In this document: positions 54,951 through 63,695 of the stretch, in pieces
Numbering within the stretch: position 1 is the first letter of the stretch
How the letters are laid out: each line of letters begins with the position of its first letter
Source: Inquilinus sp. KBS0705
Lineage (GTDB): Bacteria; Bacteroidota; Bacteroidia; Sphingobacteriales; Sphingobacteriaceae
Reading direction: 5' to 3'
Assembly: GCA_005938025.2 (NCBI GenBank)
Contig: VCCI02000001.1
Coordinates: 1,736,001-1,800,000, forward strand
DNA length: 64,000 bases
Position numbers and translations under genes: made by a program
Notes under the pieces: generated by a model
Database searches by the model: none
Seen by the model: only the letters and a program-made list of their open reading frames with translations
Told to the model about the DNA's origin: nothing

Positions 54951-55064
54951 TTCTAAATGCTAAACGCTAAATTCTAAAATCTAAAGCCTAAATTCTAAAC
55001 TCTAAAACCTAAATTTTAAAATCCAAACTCTAAACTCTAATATCTAATCTCTAATCTCTAACCT
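54951..55064. repeat. Degenerate CTAAA tandem repeat tract
   Basis: About sixteen units of 6-8 bp built on TCTAAA / CTAAAnn run for 114 bp, drifting to CTAATCT at the right end. They are broken by few other bases. The tract fills the space between the DUF1501 and NHL genes of one operon. Confidence 0.85.
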
Positions 55065-56519
55065 CTATGTTATTATCCCCTTTACCACGTTGCCGGCAAC
55101 ATCTGTTAAACGGTATCTGCGGCCCAGGCTTTTGTAGGTTAGTTTTTTATGGTCGATACCTAACTGGTTCAGTATAGTGGCATGAAAATCGTGTACGTGC
55201 ACCGGGTCCTTCACAATGTTATACCCAAACTCGTCCGATTCGCCATATACTATACCGGGTTTTATACCGCCGCCGGCCATCCATATGCTAAAGCAGCGCG
55301 GGTGGTGGTCGCGACCATAGTTGGCTTTTTCTAACTTGCCCTGGCTGTAGTTGGTACGGCCAAATTCGCCGCCCCATATTACCAGCGTTTCATCAAGCAG
55401 GCCGCGTTGCTTAAGGTCGGTAACTAATGCTGCCGACGCCTGGTCAACATCTTTTGCCTGACCGGCCATTTCCTGCGGCAGGTTACCATGCTGATCCCAG
55501 CCCTGGTGGTACAACTGCACAAACCTTACCCCGTTTTCGGATAGTTTACGGGCCAGCAGGCAGTTGGCGGCGTAAGTACCGGGCACCAAACAATCGGGCC
55601 CATACATTTTTATGATATTGTCCGATTCTTTTGAAACATCCATAATATCGGGAACGGCGGTTTGCATGCGGTAGGCCATTTCGTACTGCTGCACTTTGGC
55701 GTTTATTTCGGGGTCGCCAAATTCCTTATAGCTGATATCGTTAAGGGCGGCAATATTATCCAGCATTTTTCGGCGTTCGTGGCGGTCTAAACCGTTAGGA
55801 TCTTTTAAGTATAGTATAGGGTCTTCGCTGCTGCTAAATTGCACCCCCTGGTGTATAGAATCTAAAAAGCCATTGCTCCACAGTTTAGAGTATACGCCCT
55901 GCCCGTTACCTTTCCCTTTTGATAGTAATACGGTAAAAGCCGGTAAATTCTTATTCTCGCTACCTAAACCATAACTCACCCAGGAGCCCATGCTGGGCCT
56001 GTTGCCCTGCTGCGCGCCGGTTTGGAAGAATGTTAAAGCCGGGTCGTGGTTAATAGCATCAGTATTCATGGTGCGGATGATACAGATATCATCGGCTATT
56101 TTACCAATGTGCGGAAAGAGGTCGCTTACCCAGGCACCCGATTCGCCGTACTGCTTAAAATCGTAAAACGAACCTACCAGCGGGAACGATGCCTGCTTGG
56201 CGGTCATCCCGGTAAGTATCTGGTTACCCCTTACCGATGCAGGCAGCTCCTGCCCCATCATTTCGCGCAGTTTGGGCTTATAATCAAAGGCTTCTAACTG
56301 CGATGGCGCACCATCCTGAAAAAGATAGATGACCCTTTTAGCCTTTGGCGCGAAATTGGGTATGCCCGGTATAAAATCAGCCTCGCTTTCGCCGCCTCCG
56401 CTAAACAGATCAGGTATAAGCAACGAACCTAATGCCGCGCTGCCAATACCCAGGCTAAGCCTCGACAAAAATCGGCGGCGGTTGATATTAAGGCCGTGCT
56501 CTAAAAAATTCTTGTCCAT
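55065..56519 (-). CDS. DUF1501 protein (sulfatase-like fold)
   Basis: 484 residues with a Tat signal (NINRRRFLSRLSLGIGSAAL). DUF1501 text includes KRVIYLFQDGAPSQLEAFDY, RFVQLYHQGWDQHGNLP and VIWGGEFGRTNYSQG. The fold is related to alkaline phosphatase/sulfatase. The function is unknown, and the protein is found almost always beside PSCyt1/DUF1549/DUF1553 partners. Its gene begins 5 bp after the stop of that partner here. Confidence 0.92.
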   Translation of the reverse strand: MDKNFLEHGLNINRRRFLSRLSLGIGSAALGSLLIPDLFSGGGESEADFIPGIPNFAPKAKRVIYLFQDGAPSQLEAFDYKPKLREMMGQELPASVRGNQILTGMTAKQASFPLVGSFYDFKQYGESGAWVSDLFPHIGKIADDICIIRTMNTDAINHDPALTFFQTGAQQGNRPSMGSWVSYGLGSENKNLPAFTVLLSKGKGNGQGVYSKLWSNGFLDSIHQGVQFSSSEDPILYLKDPNGLDRHERRKMLDNIAALNDISYKEFGDPEINAKVQQYEMAYRMQTAVPDIMDVSKESDNIIKMYGPDCLVPGTYAANCLLARKLSENGVRFVQLYHQGWDQHGNLPQEMAGQAKDVDQASAALVTDLKQRGLLDETLVIWGGEFGRTNYSQGKLEKANYGRDHHPRCFSIWMAGGGIKPGIVYGESDEFGYNIVKDPVHVHDFHATILNQLGIDHKKLTYKSLGRRYRLTDVAGNVVKGIIT

Positions 56520-56524
56520 AGCTA

Positions 56525-58849
56525 TCAGGTTTTAGTTATCGCTTCTTCTAAATTATACAAGGTATCTACCACTTTCATCATGGCAGCAAGGGTTATCTTA
56601 TTCATGTTAAGCGGCACAGGGTATTCGCCCACGCTTAACAAGTTATTTGCATCCTTTTGGCTTATAGATCGTTGCTCACTGTTGTAATAATCGGTTAAAA
56701 GCGCCAGTTCGCGCTCGTTGGGCTTGCGGCACAACACCAGGCGGAACGCTTTTATAATTTTATCTTTGGTTTGGCTGTTATCCTGCAATAATTTGGCCGC
56801 CAGCACACGGGATGCCTCTAAAACGGTAGGGTCGTTTAGCATTACAAGCGCCTGCAGCGGGGTGTTGGTGCGCAGGCGTTTTACTTCGCACTGGTCGCGG
56901 TTACTGGCATCAAAAATACCTAATGATGCAGGCGGAACCGTGCGCTTAATTAAGGTATACATGCCACGACGGTATAAATTTGGCCCGTGTACCTGCTTAT
57001 AATTAGCCAATATACCCCGGCCCGATGTTGCGGTTTCCCAAAGGCCGGGTGGTTGGTAAGGGTTTACACTTGGGCCGCCAATGGTACGCGTTAGCAAGCC
57101 ACTGCTTGCCAAAACCATATCGCGCACAAACTCGGCGGGTAAGCGGTAGCGCGGCCCGCGTGCCAGGTATGTATTTTCAGGGTCGGTTTTTAATGCTTTA
57201 GCCGTTATTGCCGCCGACTGCCTATAAGTTGCCGACATTACAATTTGCTTTACCAGGCGTTTCATATCCCAACCATGGTTCATAAAATCAACTGCCAGCC
57301 AGTCCAGCAGTTCGGGGTGGGTAGGCAGGTCACCCTGCATGCCAAAATCGCCCGAGCTTTTTACTATGCCCTTGCCAAAAAACTCCTGCCAGGTTTGGTT
57401 AACAAATACACGCGCGGTAAGTGGGTTCTTTTTATCAAACATCCACTCGGCAAGGCCCAGCCTGTTTTTAGGCAATTTGGCATCAAAGGGTAATATAGAT
57501 TTTGGCGTACCGGGCTGCACTTCGTCGCCATGGGTATCGTAATTGCCGCGTTTTAAGATGTATGACTTACGCACCACCTCGCTATCGCCCATAATAGATA
57601 CAATGAGTTTGCCGGTATCCTGCTTATTAATAAACTTTAACACGCTTTTAACGTCGGCATTGGTTATTTGCATCATGGGCCTTTTAGCAAAGGTTTCGGG
57701 CCCACCAACGGTTGATTGCAGACCCGCTTCTTTCACACTGTTAAAAAACGAAAACACCTGATAGTACTCCTTTTGTGAAAAGGGATCGTACTTATGGTCG
57801 TGGCAATGGGCGCACTCCAGTGTAATGCCCAACATGGCCTTGCCAAAGGTATTGGTACGGTCGGTAACGTAGCTTACGCGGTACTCCTCGTCAATCACGC
57901 CGCCTTCTTCGGTTATTTTGTGGTTGCGGTTAAAGCCTGTGGCTAATAACTGCTCTTTGGTAGCGTTGGGCATCAAATCGCCGGCCAGTTGCCAGGTAAT
58001 AAATTTATCGTAAGGTAAGTTGGTGTTAAAGGCATGTATAACCCAATCTCTCCAAGGCCATTGGGTTCGGTAGTTATCGTCCTGGTACCCATGCGAATCG
58101 GCATAGCGGGCAACATCCAGCCAGTGCAGTGCCATTTTTTCGCCATAAGCAGGGTTAGCCATTAACTGGTTAACCACTTTTTCGTAAGCATTAGCGCTTT
58201 TATCGGCCATAAAGCTGTCCATCAGCTTAAGGCTTGGCGGCAGGCCGGTAAGGTCTAAACTTATGCGTTTAAGCAAACGCTCTTTATCTGCTTCGGGGCT
58301 GGGTTCCAAACCTTTTTGCTCCATTTTTTGCAGTACAAAATTGTCGATGGGGTTTTTAGGCCATTCCTTGTTATCAACCTGTGGTACAGGCTGTGGCTTT
58401 GGCGCGGCAAAGGCCCAGTGTTTTTCGTACTTAGCGCCTTGCTTTATCCATTTTTTTATGATCTCGACCTCGTATGGGTTTAGGCTTTTCAGGTTTGATG
58501 ATATAGGAGGCATTTGCTCCGAGGTATCTTTGGTAGATATGCGGCGATACACTTCAGACATCATTGGGTCGCCGGGTACCAGGGCATGCGCAGTGGGGTT
58601 ATCCTTTAAGGCTTTATAGGCACTTTCGGGGATATCCAGCCTTAGGTCGGCCTCGCGGTGGCCTGCGTCTGGCCCATGGCATTTATAACACTTGTCTGAC
58701 AGAATGGGTCGCACATTAAAGTTGTAGCTAATCTTATCAGGCACTTCTTCTTCCCCATCTGCGCCCGATACCGAACGATGGCAAGCCGAAAGGCTATATA
58801 AAACACAGCCTATGCAAACCAGCCACATATAATATAACTTTCGAGACAT
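56525..58849 (-). CDS. PSCyt1-DUF1549-DUF1553 lipoprotein
   Basis: 774 residues. A lipoprotein signal ends at LYSLSAC. A planctomycete-type cytochrome c domain (PSCyt1) has CYKCHGPDAGHREADLRLD near residue 55. DUF1549 (PSCyt2) follows at about 160-370 (VIDEEYRVSYVTDRTNTFGK; CAHCHDHKYDP at about 350) and DUF1553 at about 470-740 (WQEFFGKGIVKSSGDFG). The two CxxCH sites suggest an electron-carrying or redox enzyme. It is the first gene of the five-gene operon. Function unknown; these proteins are abundant in Planctomycetes and accompany polysaccharide degradation. Confidence 0.93.
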   Translation of the reverse strand: MSRKLYYMWLVCIGCVLYSLSACHRSVSGADGEEEVPDKISYNFNVRPILSDKCYKCHGPDAGHREADLRLDIPESAYKALKDNPTAHALVPGDPMMSEVYRRISTKDTSEQMPPISSNLKSLNPYEVEIIKKWIKQGAKYEKHWAFAAPKPQPVPQVDNKEWPKNPIDNFVLQKMEQKGLEPSPEADKERLLKRISLDLTGLPPSLKLMDSFMADKSANAYEKVVNQLMANPAYGEKMALHWLDVARYADSHGYQDDNYRTQWPWRDWVIHAFNTNLPYDKFITWQLAGDLMPNATKEQLLATGFNRNHKITEEGGVIDEEYRVSYVTDRTNTFGKAMLGITLECAHCHDHKYDPFSQKEYYQVFSFFNSVKEAGLQSTVGGPETFAKRPMMQITNADVKSVLKFINKQDTGKLIVSIMGDSEVVRKSYILKRGNYDTHGDEVQPGTPKSILPFDAKLPKNRLGLAEWMFDKKNPLTARVFVNQTWQEFFGKGIVKSSGDFGMQGDLPTHPELLDWLAVDFMNHGWDMKRLVKQIVMSATYRQSAAITAKALKTDPENTYLARGPRYRLPAEFVRDMVLASSGLLTRTIGGPSVNPYQPPGLWETATSGRGILANYKQVHGPNLYRRGMYTLIKRTVPPASLGIFDASNRDQCEVKRLRTNTPLQALVMLNDPTVLEASRVLAAKLLQDNSQTKDKIIKAFRLVLCRKPNERELALLTDYYNSEQRSISQKDANNLLSVGEYPVPLNMNKITLAAMMKVVDTLYNLEEAITKT

Positions 58850-58925
58850 ATAAACAGATTAGCTAAAAGGTACTTAAGTGTATAATTAGTTTAAAATTAT
58901 AAAAAAATAAGTGTGATTAAAACAA

Positions 58926-58968
58926 TTAAAGCCTGCCGCTTAAATAAAAATAAGCTAACAGGCTTTAA
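58926..58968 (-). terminator. Terminator after the SLATT-like gene
   Basis: TTAAAGCCTG and CAGGCTTTAA form 10-bp arms with an inner GCTTA/TAAGC stem. It lies 23 bp past the stop of the minus-strand gene at 58991 and is followed on that strand by TTGTTTT. Confidence 0.7.
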
Positions 58969-58990
58969 CAGCTAATTATATACAAAAATG

Positions 58991-59578
58991 TTACACGTTG
59001 TAAAAGTTAAACTTACCGCATACATTACAATCGGTAGATTCCATTGATGTGGGTACTACTCCGCAGCCCGAGCATGCCTTTTGGTACTGACGCAACGCAT
59101 AACGCATACCGCGCCTAAGCTCTTTATCGGTAAGCGGGTATTTATCGTCCTGGTCTTCGCGGGCGCGGCTCTTGTAAATCAGTATCTCAAAATCGTGGGT
59201 GTTGTCCTTCATTTCGGGATGCGGGAATTTGGCCAGGTGGGTAAACTGGTCGTACAGTTGCCTGTTGCTTATAGCGCTCTCGAGGTAATAGTTACGCTTA
59301 TCATCCCATTTATATATTAATGCCAGGGCCGATAGTATTAATTGCACCAGGGCAACAGGGGCCAGCAACTGCAAATACAGCTTAGCAAATGTGCCTGTAT
59401 AACTGTATGATATTACTAAACCCGCAACCATCACCGGCACCAAAAAACCCAGTAAGGTAATAGCTTGTATGTATTTTTCTTTATTGCGTGCCCTTATGGC
59501 GTACAAATAGTAAGTAGCGTATAATTGAAAAGCCGACTCGTGAGATGAGCGCTGCAATTCTTCCTGGGTATAGTTCAT
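58991..59578 (-). CDS. SLATT-like two-helix membrane protein with C-terminal zinc ribbon
   Basis: 195 residues. A soluble N-terminal helix is followed by two membrane helices (about 38-58 and 68-90; LLGFLVPVMVAGLVISYSY, LAPVALVQLILSALALIY). A helical C-terminal half ends in a Cys4 zinc ribbon with exact spacing C169-x2-C172-x11-C184-x2-C187. The layout resembles SLATT-type 2TM effector proteins and the mobilome CxxC-x11-CxxC family, which are linked to nucleotide-signalled defence. No nucleotide-synthase gene is adjacent. The assignment is tentative, from pattern only. Confidence 0.6.
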   Translation of the reverse strand: MNYTQEELQRSSHESAFQLYATYYLYAIRARNKEKYIQAITLLGFLVPVMVAGLVISYSYTGTFAKLYLQLLAPVALVQLILSALALIYKWDDKRNYYLESAISNRQLYDQFTHLAKFPHPEMKDNTHDFEILIYKSRAREDQDDKYPLTDKELRRGMRYALRQYQKACSGCGVVPTSMESTDCNVCGKFNFYNV

Positions 59579-59867
59579 GAATATTATTAATAAGGTTTAA
59601 GTAAACATATATATAAAAACATATATGTCAAAAAATACCCTTAAAATAAGTGCTTCATCCTATACAATTAACTAAAAAGCTAATACGTGGTTTAAATTAT
59701 ATTTTATAAAGTAAATTTCACTAAATGTGATACAAGCTATTTGTTCTGACGGTATATTTATACTAATTGTAACATGCTTTAATTAAATATTAAAAAAATA
59801 TTCCCAAAAAGAATAACCCTGTTATAATTAACAACGTATACATAAACTAAATGCTCAATTGTATATA
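59579..59867. other. Divergent intergenic region, 289 bp
   Basis: Very AT-rich gap between the SLATT-like gene and the PAS gene. It must contain promoters for both. No specific site was assigned. Confidence 0.4.
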
Positions 59868-61514
59868 ATGAAAAGATGGCTGGCGCGGTATGAGCATTTG
59901 ATAAAAGGCAAACTTTTACCCCATTTAAATGATGCCGAAACAGAATTAGATTACTGGAAAGACCAGCTATTTTTAAACTTTTTAATTTATTGCCTACCCC
60001 TAAGTTTAATAGCGGCCGTGCCGGGTATATACCTATCTTTTAGGGATGGTTTAATAGCCGTTGGTATTACTGATATATTAAGCGTGCTGCTGTTGGTGTT
60101 CATCACTTTTTCTAATAAGCTATCTTTAAAAAAACGTAAGGTTTTAATTACAGCTTTGTTTTATGTATTGGCGGTGGTTTTAATTAATAACCTGGGGTAT
60201 GTGGGGCCGGGTATTTTTTATTTGTTTGCCATCACTATCATCATCAGCCTCATATCGCCTGTTTTATATGCCTACCGGTCTATATTAACCAACATTGCCA
60301 TATTAATATGCTTTTACTTTGTAATAGAGTACAGGCTTTTTAACAGCATGCTAATAAAGCAATACAGCGGCGCTGCGTGGCTGGCATTCAGTTCAAACCT
60401 GGTATTTTTAAGCCTGGTATTTGTAGCCCTTATCAATAAAATATTTAAAAGCCTGCAAATAACTATCATCAACAAAAGCAACCTGCAGGAGCGTTATAAA
60501 AATATTTTTGATAAAAGCCCACTGCCCATGTGGCTTTTTGATACCGAAACTTTATACTTTTTGGATGTTAACGATGCCGCCGTAAGGCATTACGGCTATA
60601 GCAAAAGCGAATTTTTAGCCATGACCATTAGGGATATACGGCCTACCGAACAAGTTGCCAGTGTAGAGGATCTGGTGAAAAAAAATAAGGAGTTAAATAT
60701 ATTTTTTGACGGGCACTCGCAACATATAAAAAAGAACGGCGACTATATATATGTAAAAATTGAAAGTAACCCATTGCATTTGGATGGCCGCGACATACGC
60801 CTGGTGTTAGCTACCGATATAACCGATAGCCTTGCCGACGAACTGGAGATTTTTAATGCCAACTTAAAAATAAAAGAATCGGAAACTAACCTGAAAGCCA
60901 TTTTTGAAAGTTCGACCGATGGTTTTGTTTTATTAGACCCTGCCTGCCGTATTAAGCTATTCAACTCAAAGGCACAGGAGTTTATGACCTTTAATAAAGA
61001 GCTTACGGAGTTTGAAACGGGCAAAATAATTTTCGACTTTGTAGAGCCTTCACGCAGGCCGTATTTTCATAACCTGATTAACAGGGTTTATAATGGCGAG
61101 ATTATAGATTATGACCGCAAGCACCGGAAAACAAACGAATTGGTATATTGGATACGTTATACCCTAACGCCTGTTTACAGCGATGGTAAGGTAACCGGCG
61201 TTTGTATTACCGGGCGCGATGTTACTGCACGTAAAATTTATTTAAAAACGGTTGAAGACCAAAACAAAATATTCCGCGAGATATCCTGGATGCAATCGCA
61301 CATGGTAAGGGCGCCTTTGGCGCGTATAATGGGCCTCATTACCCTGTTTAAAAATGCCACCAGCGAAACTGAGAAAGACGAGATATTTAATTATTTAACC
61401 ATATCTACCAACGAGTTAGATGATATTATCAGGCAGATAAGCCATAAATCTAACGACGTTATAGAAAAACAGCCCGTTTTTGAAGATGTAGCCGGTGTAA
61501 AAAAAGCTTCCTGA
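59868..61514 (+). CDS. Membrane PAS sensor with histidine-kinase dimerisation region but no ATPase domain
   Basis: 548 residues from ATG 59868; an in-frame TTG at 59859 is weaker. About six membrane helices (residues 30-205) precede two PAS domains (about 220-335, MWLFDTETLYFLDVNDAAVR; about 340-455, TDGFVLLDPACRIKLFN). A DHp-like helix pair follows with SWMQSHMVRAPLARIMGLIT, where the usual phospho-acceptor His lies in QSHMVRAP. The frame then stops about 50 residues later, with no N, G1 or G2 box. The protein cannot autophosphorylate by itself and may be a phospho-transfer partner or sensor for another kinase. Confidence 0.85.
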   Translation: MKRWLARYEHLIKGKLLPHLNDAETELDYWKDQLFLNFLIYCLPLSLIAAVPGIYLSFRDGLIAVGITDILSVLLLVFITFSNKLSLKKRKVLITALFYVLAVVLINNLGYVGPGIFYLFAITIIISLISPVLYAYRSILTNIAILICFYFVIEYRLFNSMLIKQYSGAAWLAFSSNLVFLSLVFVALINKIFKSLQITIINKSNLQERYKNIFDKSPLPMWLFDTETLYFLDVNDAAVRHYGYSKSEFLAMTIRDIRPTEQVASVEDLVKKNKELNIFFDGHSQHIKKNGDYIYVKIESNPLHLDGRDIRLVLATDITDSLADELEIFNANLKIKESETNLKAIFESSTDGFVLLDPACRIKLFNSKAQEFMTFNKELTEFETGKIIFDFVEPSRRPYFHNLINRVYNGEIIDYDRKHRKTNELVYWIRYTLTPVYSDGKVTGVCITGRDVTARKIYLKTVEDQNKIFREISWMQSHMVRAPLARIMGLITLFKNATSETEKDEIFNYLTISTNELDDIIRQISHKSNDVIEKQPVFEDVAGVKKAS

Positions 61515-61565
61515 TAAGGCCTCCTCAATAATTATTTACACATATTTGCGCATACGTTTTACAGC

Positions 61566-62198
61566 ATGCAAAATATCAAAAACATCATTTTCGATTACGG
61601 CAACGTTATATTTAATATTGATTTCCGCAAGGCGCAGCAAGCGTTTGAGCAACTTGGCATAAGCAATGCCGCCGAGTTTTACGGCCACCGCCAGCAGGAC
61701 CCTATATTTGACAAATTTGACCGCGGCGAAGTAATGGGCCCCGAATTTATAGCCTACATCAAACAAAAAATAGGTAATCCCGCCATTACCGACCAGCAAA
61801 TTACCGATGCCTGGAACAGCCTGCTTTTAGGCATACCAGAAGGGAACCACGAGCTTTTATTGAAGCTTAAAGCCAAATACCGTACTTTTTTACTGAGCAA
61901 TATCAACGATATACACTACCAGTACATTATGAAGTACCTGAAGGAAGAATTTGGTTTTGATGATAACGAGCATTTGTTCGAGAAAACATACTACTCGCAC
62001 CTGGTGGGCAAGCGCAAACCCGAACTGCACATTTTTGAGCAGGTGTTAAATGAGAACAACCTAAAGCCCGAAGAAACCCTGTTTATTGATGATAGCCCAC
62101 AACATTTAGAGGGTGCCACACAATTAGGTATCCAAACTTTTTTGATGACTGCACCCGATACGCTGCAAAAATTTGCTAAGCGCGAACATTTAGTTTAA
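61566..62198 (+). CDS. HAD-superfamily hydrolase (HAD-IA)
   Basis: 210 residues. All four HAD motifs are visible: IIFDYGNVIF (residues 6-15), FLLSNIND, GKRKPELHIF and LFIDDSPQHLEGA. The cap is of the small helical (subclass IA) type. It is a cytoplasmic phosphatase; members act on sugar phosphates and FMN. It lies 51 bp after the PAS gene. Its stop abuts the stop of the convergent proline dehydrogenase gene. Confidence 0.92.
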   Translation: MQNIKNIIFDYGNVIFNIDFRKAQQAFEQLGISNAAEFYGHRQQDPIFDKFDRGEVMGPEFIAYIKQKIGNPAITDQQITDAWNSLLLGIPEGNHELLLKLKAKYRTFLLSNINDIHYQYIMKYLKEEFGFDDNEHLFEKTYYSHLVGKRKPELHIFEQVLNENNLKPEETLFIDDSPQHLEGATQLGIQTFLMTAPDTLQKFAKREHLV

Positions 62199-63401
62199 TT
62201 ACTTGCTCCTGCGTTTCTTTTCTTTTACTATCAAGCTAAGCTCACGGCTCATTTGGCCTGCAATAGCCGTATTCTCTTGTGCCCTGCGGAACAGGTAAGG
62301 CAACACTGCTTTTATTGGGCCATAAGGTACATACTTGGCTACATTGTAGTTAGCGTTAGCCAGGTTAAAGCTTAGGTTATCGCTCATGCCCAGCAATTGC
62401 GAAAAGTATACATGCGGGTTTTTGTGGTCTATTTTCTTGTCATTCAGCAAGTCGGCAAGCAGGCGGCAGCTATCTTCGTTATGTGTGCCAGCAACAAAGG
62501 CTAAATCTTTTACGCTATCGGCACAAAATACCAAAGCATCGTTGTAATCGCGGTCGGTAGCGGCCTTATCGGGTTGTATGGGCGATGGGTAGCCACGCTC
62601 TTCGGCGCGTTTGCGTTCTTTCTCCATATAAGCGCCCCTTACAATTTTGGCCCCTAAAATAAAGCCCTCGGTGGTTGCTATAGTATGGTCGGCCACCAGC
62701 GATGCCAGTTTATCGTGGCGGTAAAGCTGGTAGGTGTTATATACTATGCACTTTTCTTTATTAAAAAAGCGCATCATGTTTAATGCAAGGTCATCAATTG
62801 TTTTTTGTATCCAGCTTTCTTCCGCATCTATCATCACAGGTACACCTACAGAATGAGCCATTTCGCAAATAGCCAATACCCTATCCTGCGCGGTTTGCCA
62901 TTCCAGCTGCTCATCAACGCTTAGTTTTAAGCCTTCGTCTAATTTTTCCAATAAGGCAAAACGGCTAACACCTGTTACCTTAAATACGGTAAGCGGCACC
63001 GCTTTATCCTTAGCGGCACGCTCAATAGTGCGGATGATCTCGTCGCGGGTGTTATCAAATACGGTCTCATCGTCCTCGCCCTCAATCGAGTAATCTAAAA
63101 TAGTACCTACACTGCCGTCGGCCAGGTTTTTTATAGTTTTATTACACTCGGCAATGGTTTCGCCGCCGCAAAAATGTTTAAATATGGTGGCCTTTATCAG
63201 TCCCTTAATAGGCAAACCTACTTTTACAGCGAAGTTGGTTATTGGCGGGCCTATTTTTACTAAAAAGTTAACGTTTATTACCTTAAACAGCCAGTAGGCG
63301 CGGTTAAGGTCGGTATTGGATGAATGGCGGAAAGCGATCTCGGTATTTTCGAAGGATAATTTGTCGTTCGGACTCATGTATTTATTGTTCTGTTTGAGCA
63401 T
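62199..63401 (-). CDS. Proline dehydrogenase
   Basis: 400 residues; a second ATG in frame 24 bp in (63377) is also plausible. It is a TIM-barrel FAD enzyme with VPVMIDAEESWIQKTIDDL, KIVRGAYMEKERKRAEERGY and HNEDSC segments typical of the monofunctional form. It oxidises L-proline to pyrroline-5-carboxylate and feeds electrons to the quinone pool at the inner membrane. Proline is also an osmolyte. The gene converges on the HAD gene with no intergenic bases and is divergent from the S4 gene. Confidence 0.93.
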   Translation of the reverse strand: MLKQNNKYMSPNDKLSFENTEIAFRHSSNTDLNRAYWLFKVINVNFLVKIGPPITNFAVKVGLPIKGLIKATIFKHFCGGETIAECNKTIKNLADGSVGTILDYSIEGEDDETVFDNTRDEIIRTIERAAKDKAVPLTVFKVTGVSRFALLEKLDEGLKLSVDEQLEWQTAQDRVLAICEMAHSVGVPVMIDAEESWIQKTIDDLALNMMRFFNKEKCIVYNTYQLYRHDKLASLVADHTIATTEGFILGAKIVRGAYMEKERKRAEERGYPSPIQPDKAATDRDYNDALVFCADSVKDLAFVAGTHNEDSCRLLADLLNDKKIDHKNPHVYFSQLLGMSDNLSFNLANANYNVAKYVPYGPIKAVLPYLFRRAQENTAIAGQMSRELSLIVKEKKRRSK

Positions 63402-63488
63402 GTAGTGCTATGACTATTAACTCCATGAAGTTTGCAAAATTATAAAATGATAACTCATTATTGCACGAATAGTTTATTTTTGCCACCC

Positions 63489-63695
63489 ATGATCGAATTT
63501 AAGGTAAACGGCGACTATATACAGATGATACAGCTGCTTAAGGCTACCGGCCTGGTGCAAACCGGCGGCGAGGCACAAATAGTTGTAAGCGAGGGCGAAG
63601 TGAAACATAATGGCGAGGTAGATTACCGCAAACGCCTTAAAGTGGTGCCCGGCGATATAGTAACGTTTAGAGGTCAGCAGATCAAGGTGATATAA
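63489..63695 (+). CDS. S4-domain RNA-binding protein (YaaA-like)
   Basis: 68 residues from ATG 63489; a longer start at 63432 would add 19 residues unlike the family. It is a single S4 RNA-binding domain (IQMIQLLKATGLVQTGGEAQ; HNGEVDYRKRLKVVPGDIVT). Such small S4 proteins bind rRNA or tRNA-like structures in ribosome-associated roles. aroB follows with its ATG directly after the stop, so the two are coupled. Confidence 0.88.
   Translation: MIEFKVNGDYIQMIQLLKATGLVQTGGEAQIVVSEGEVKHNGEVDYRKRLKVVPGDIVTFRGQQIKVI

Noticed and set aside
54951..55064. Treating the CTAAA tract as a CRISPR array.
   Set aside because: Units are 6-8 bp without spacers, and there are no cas genes.
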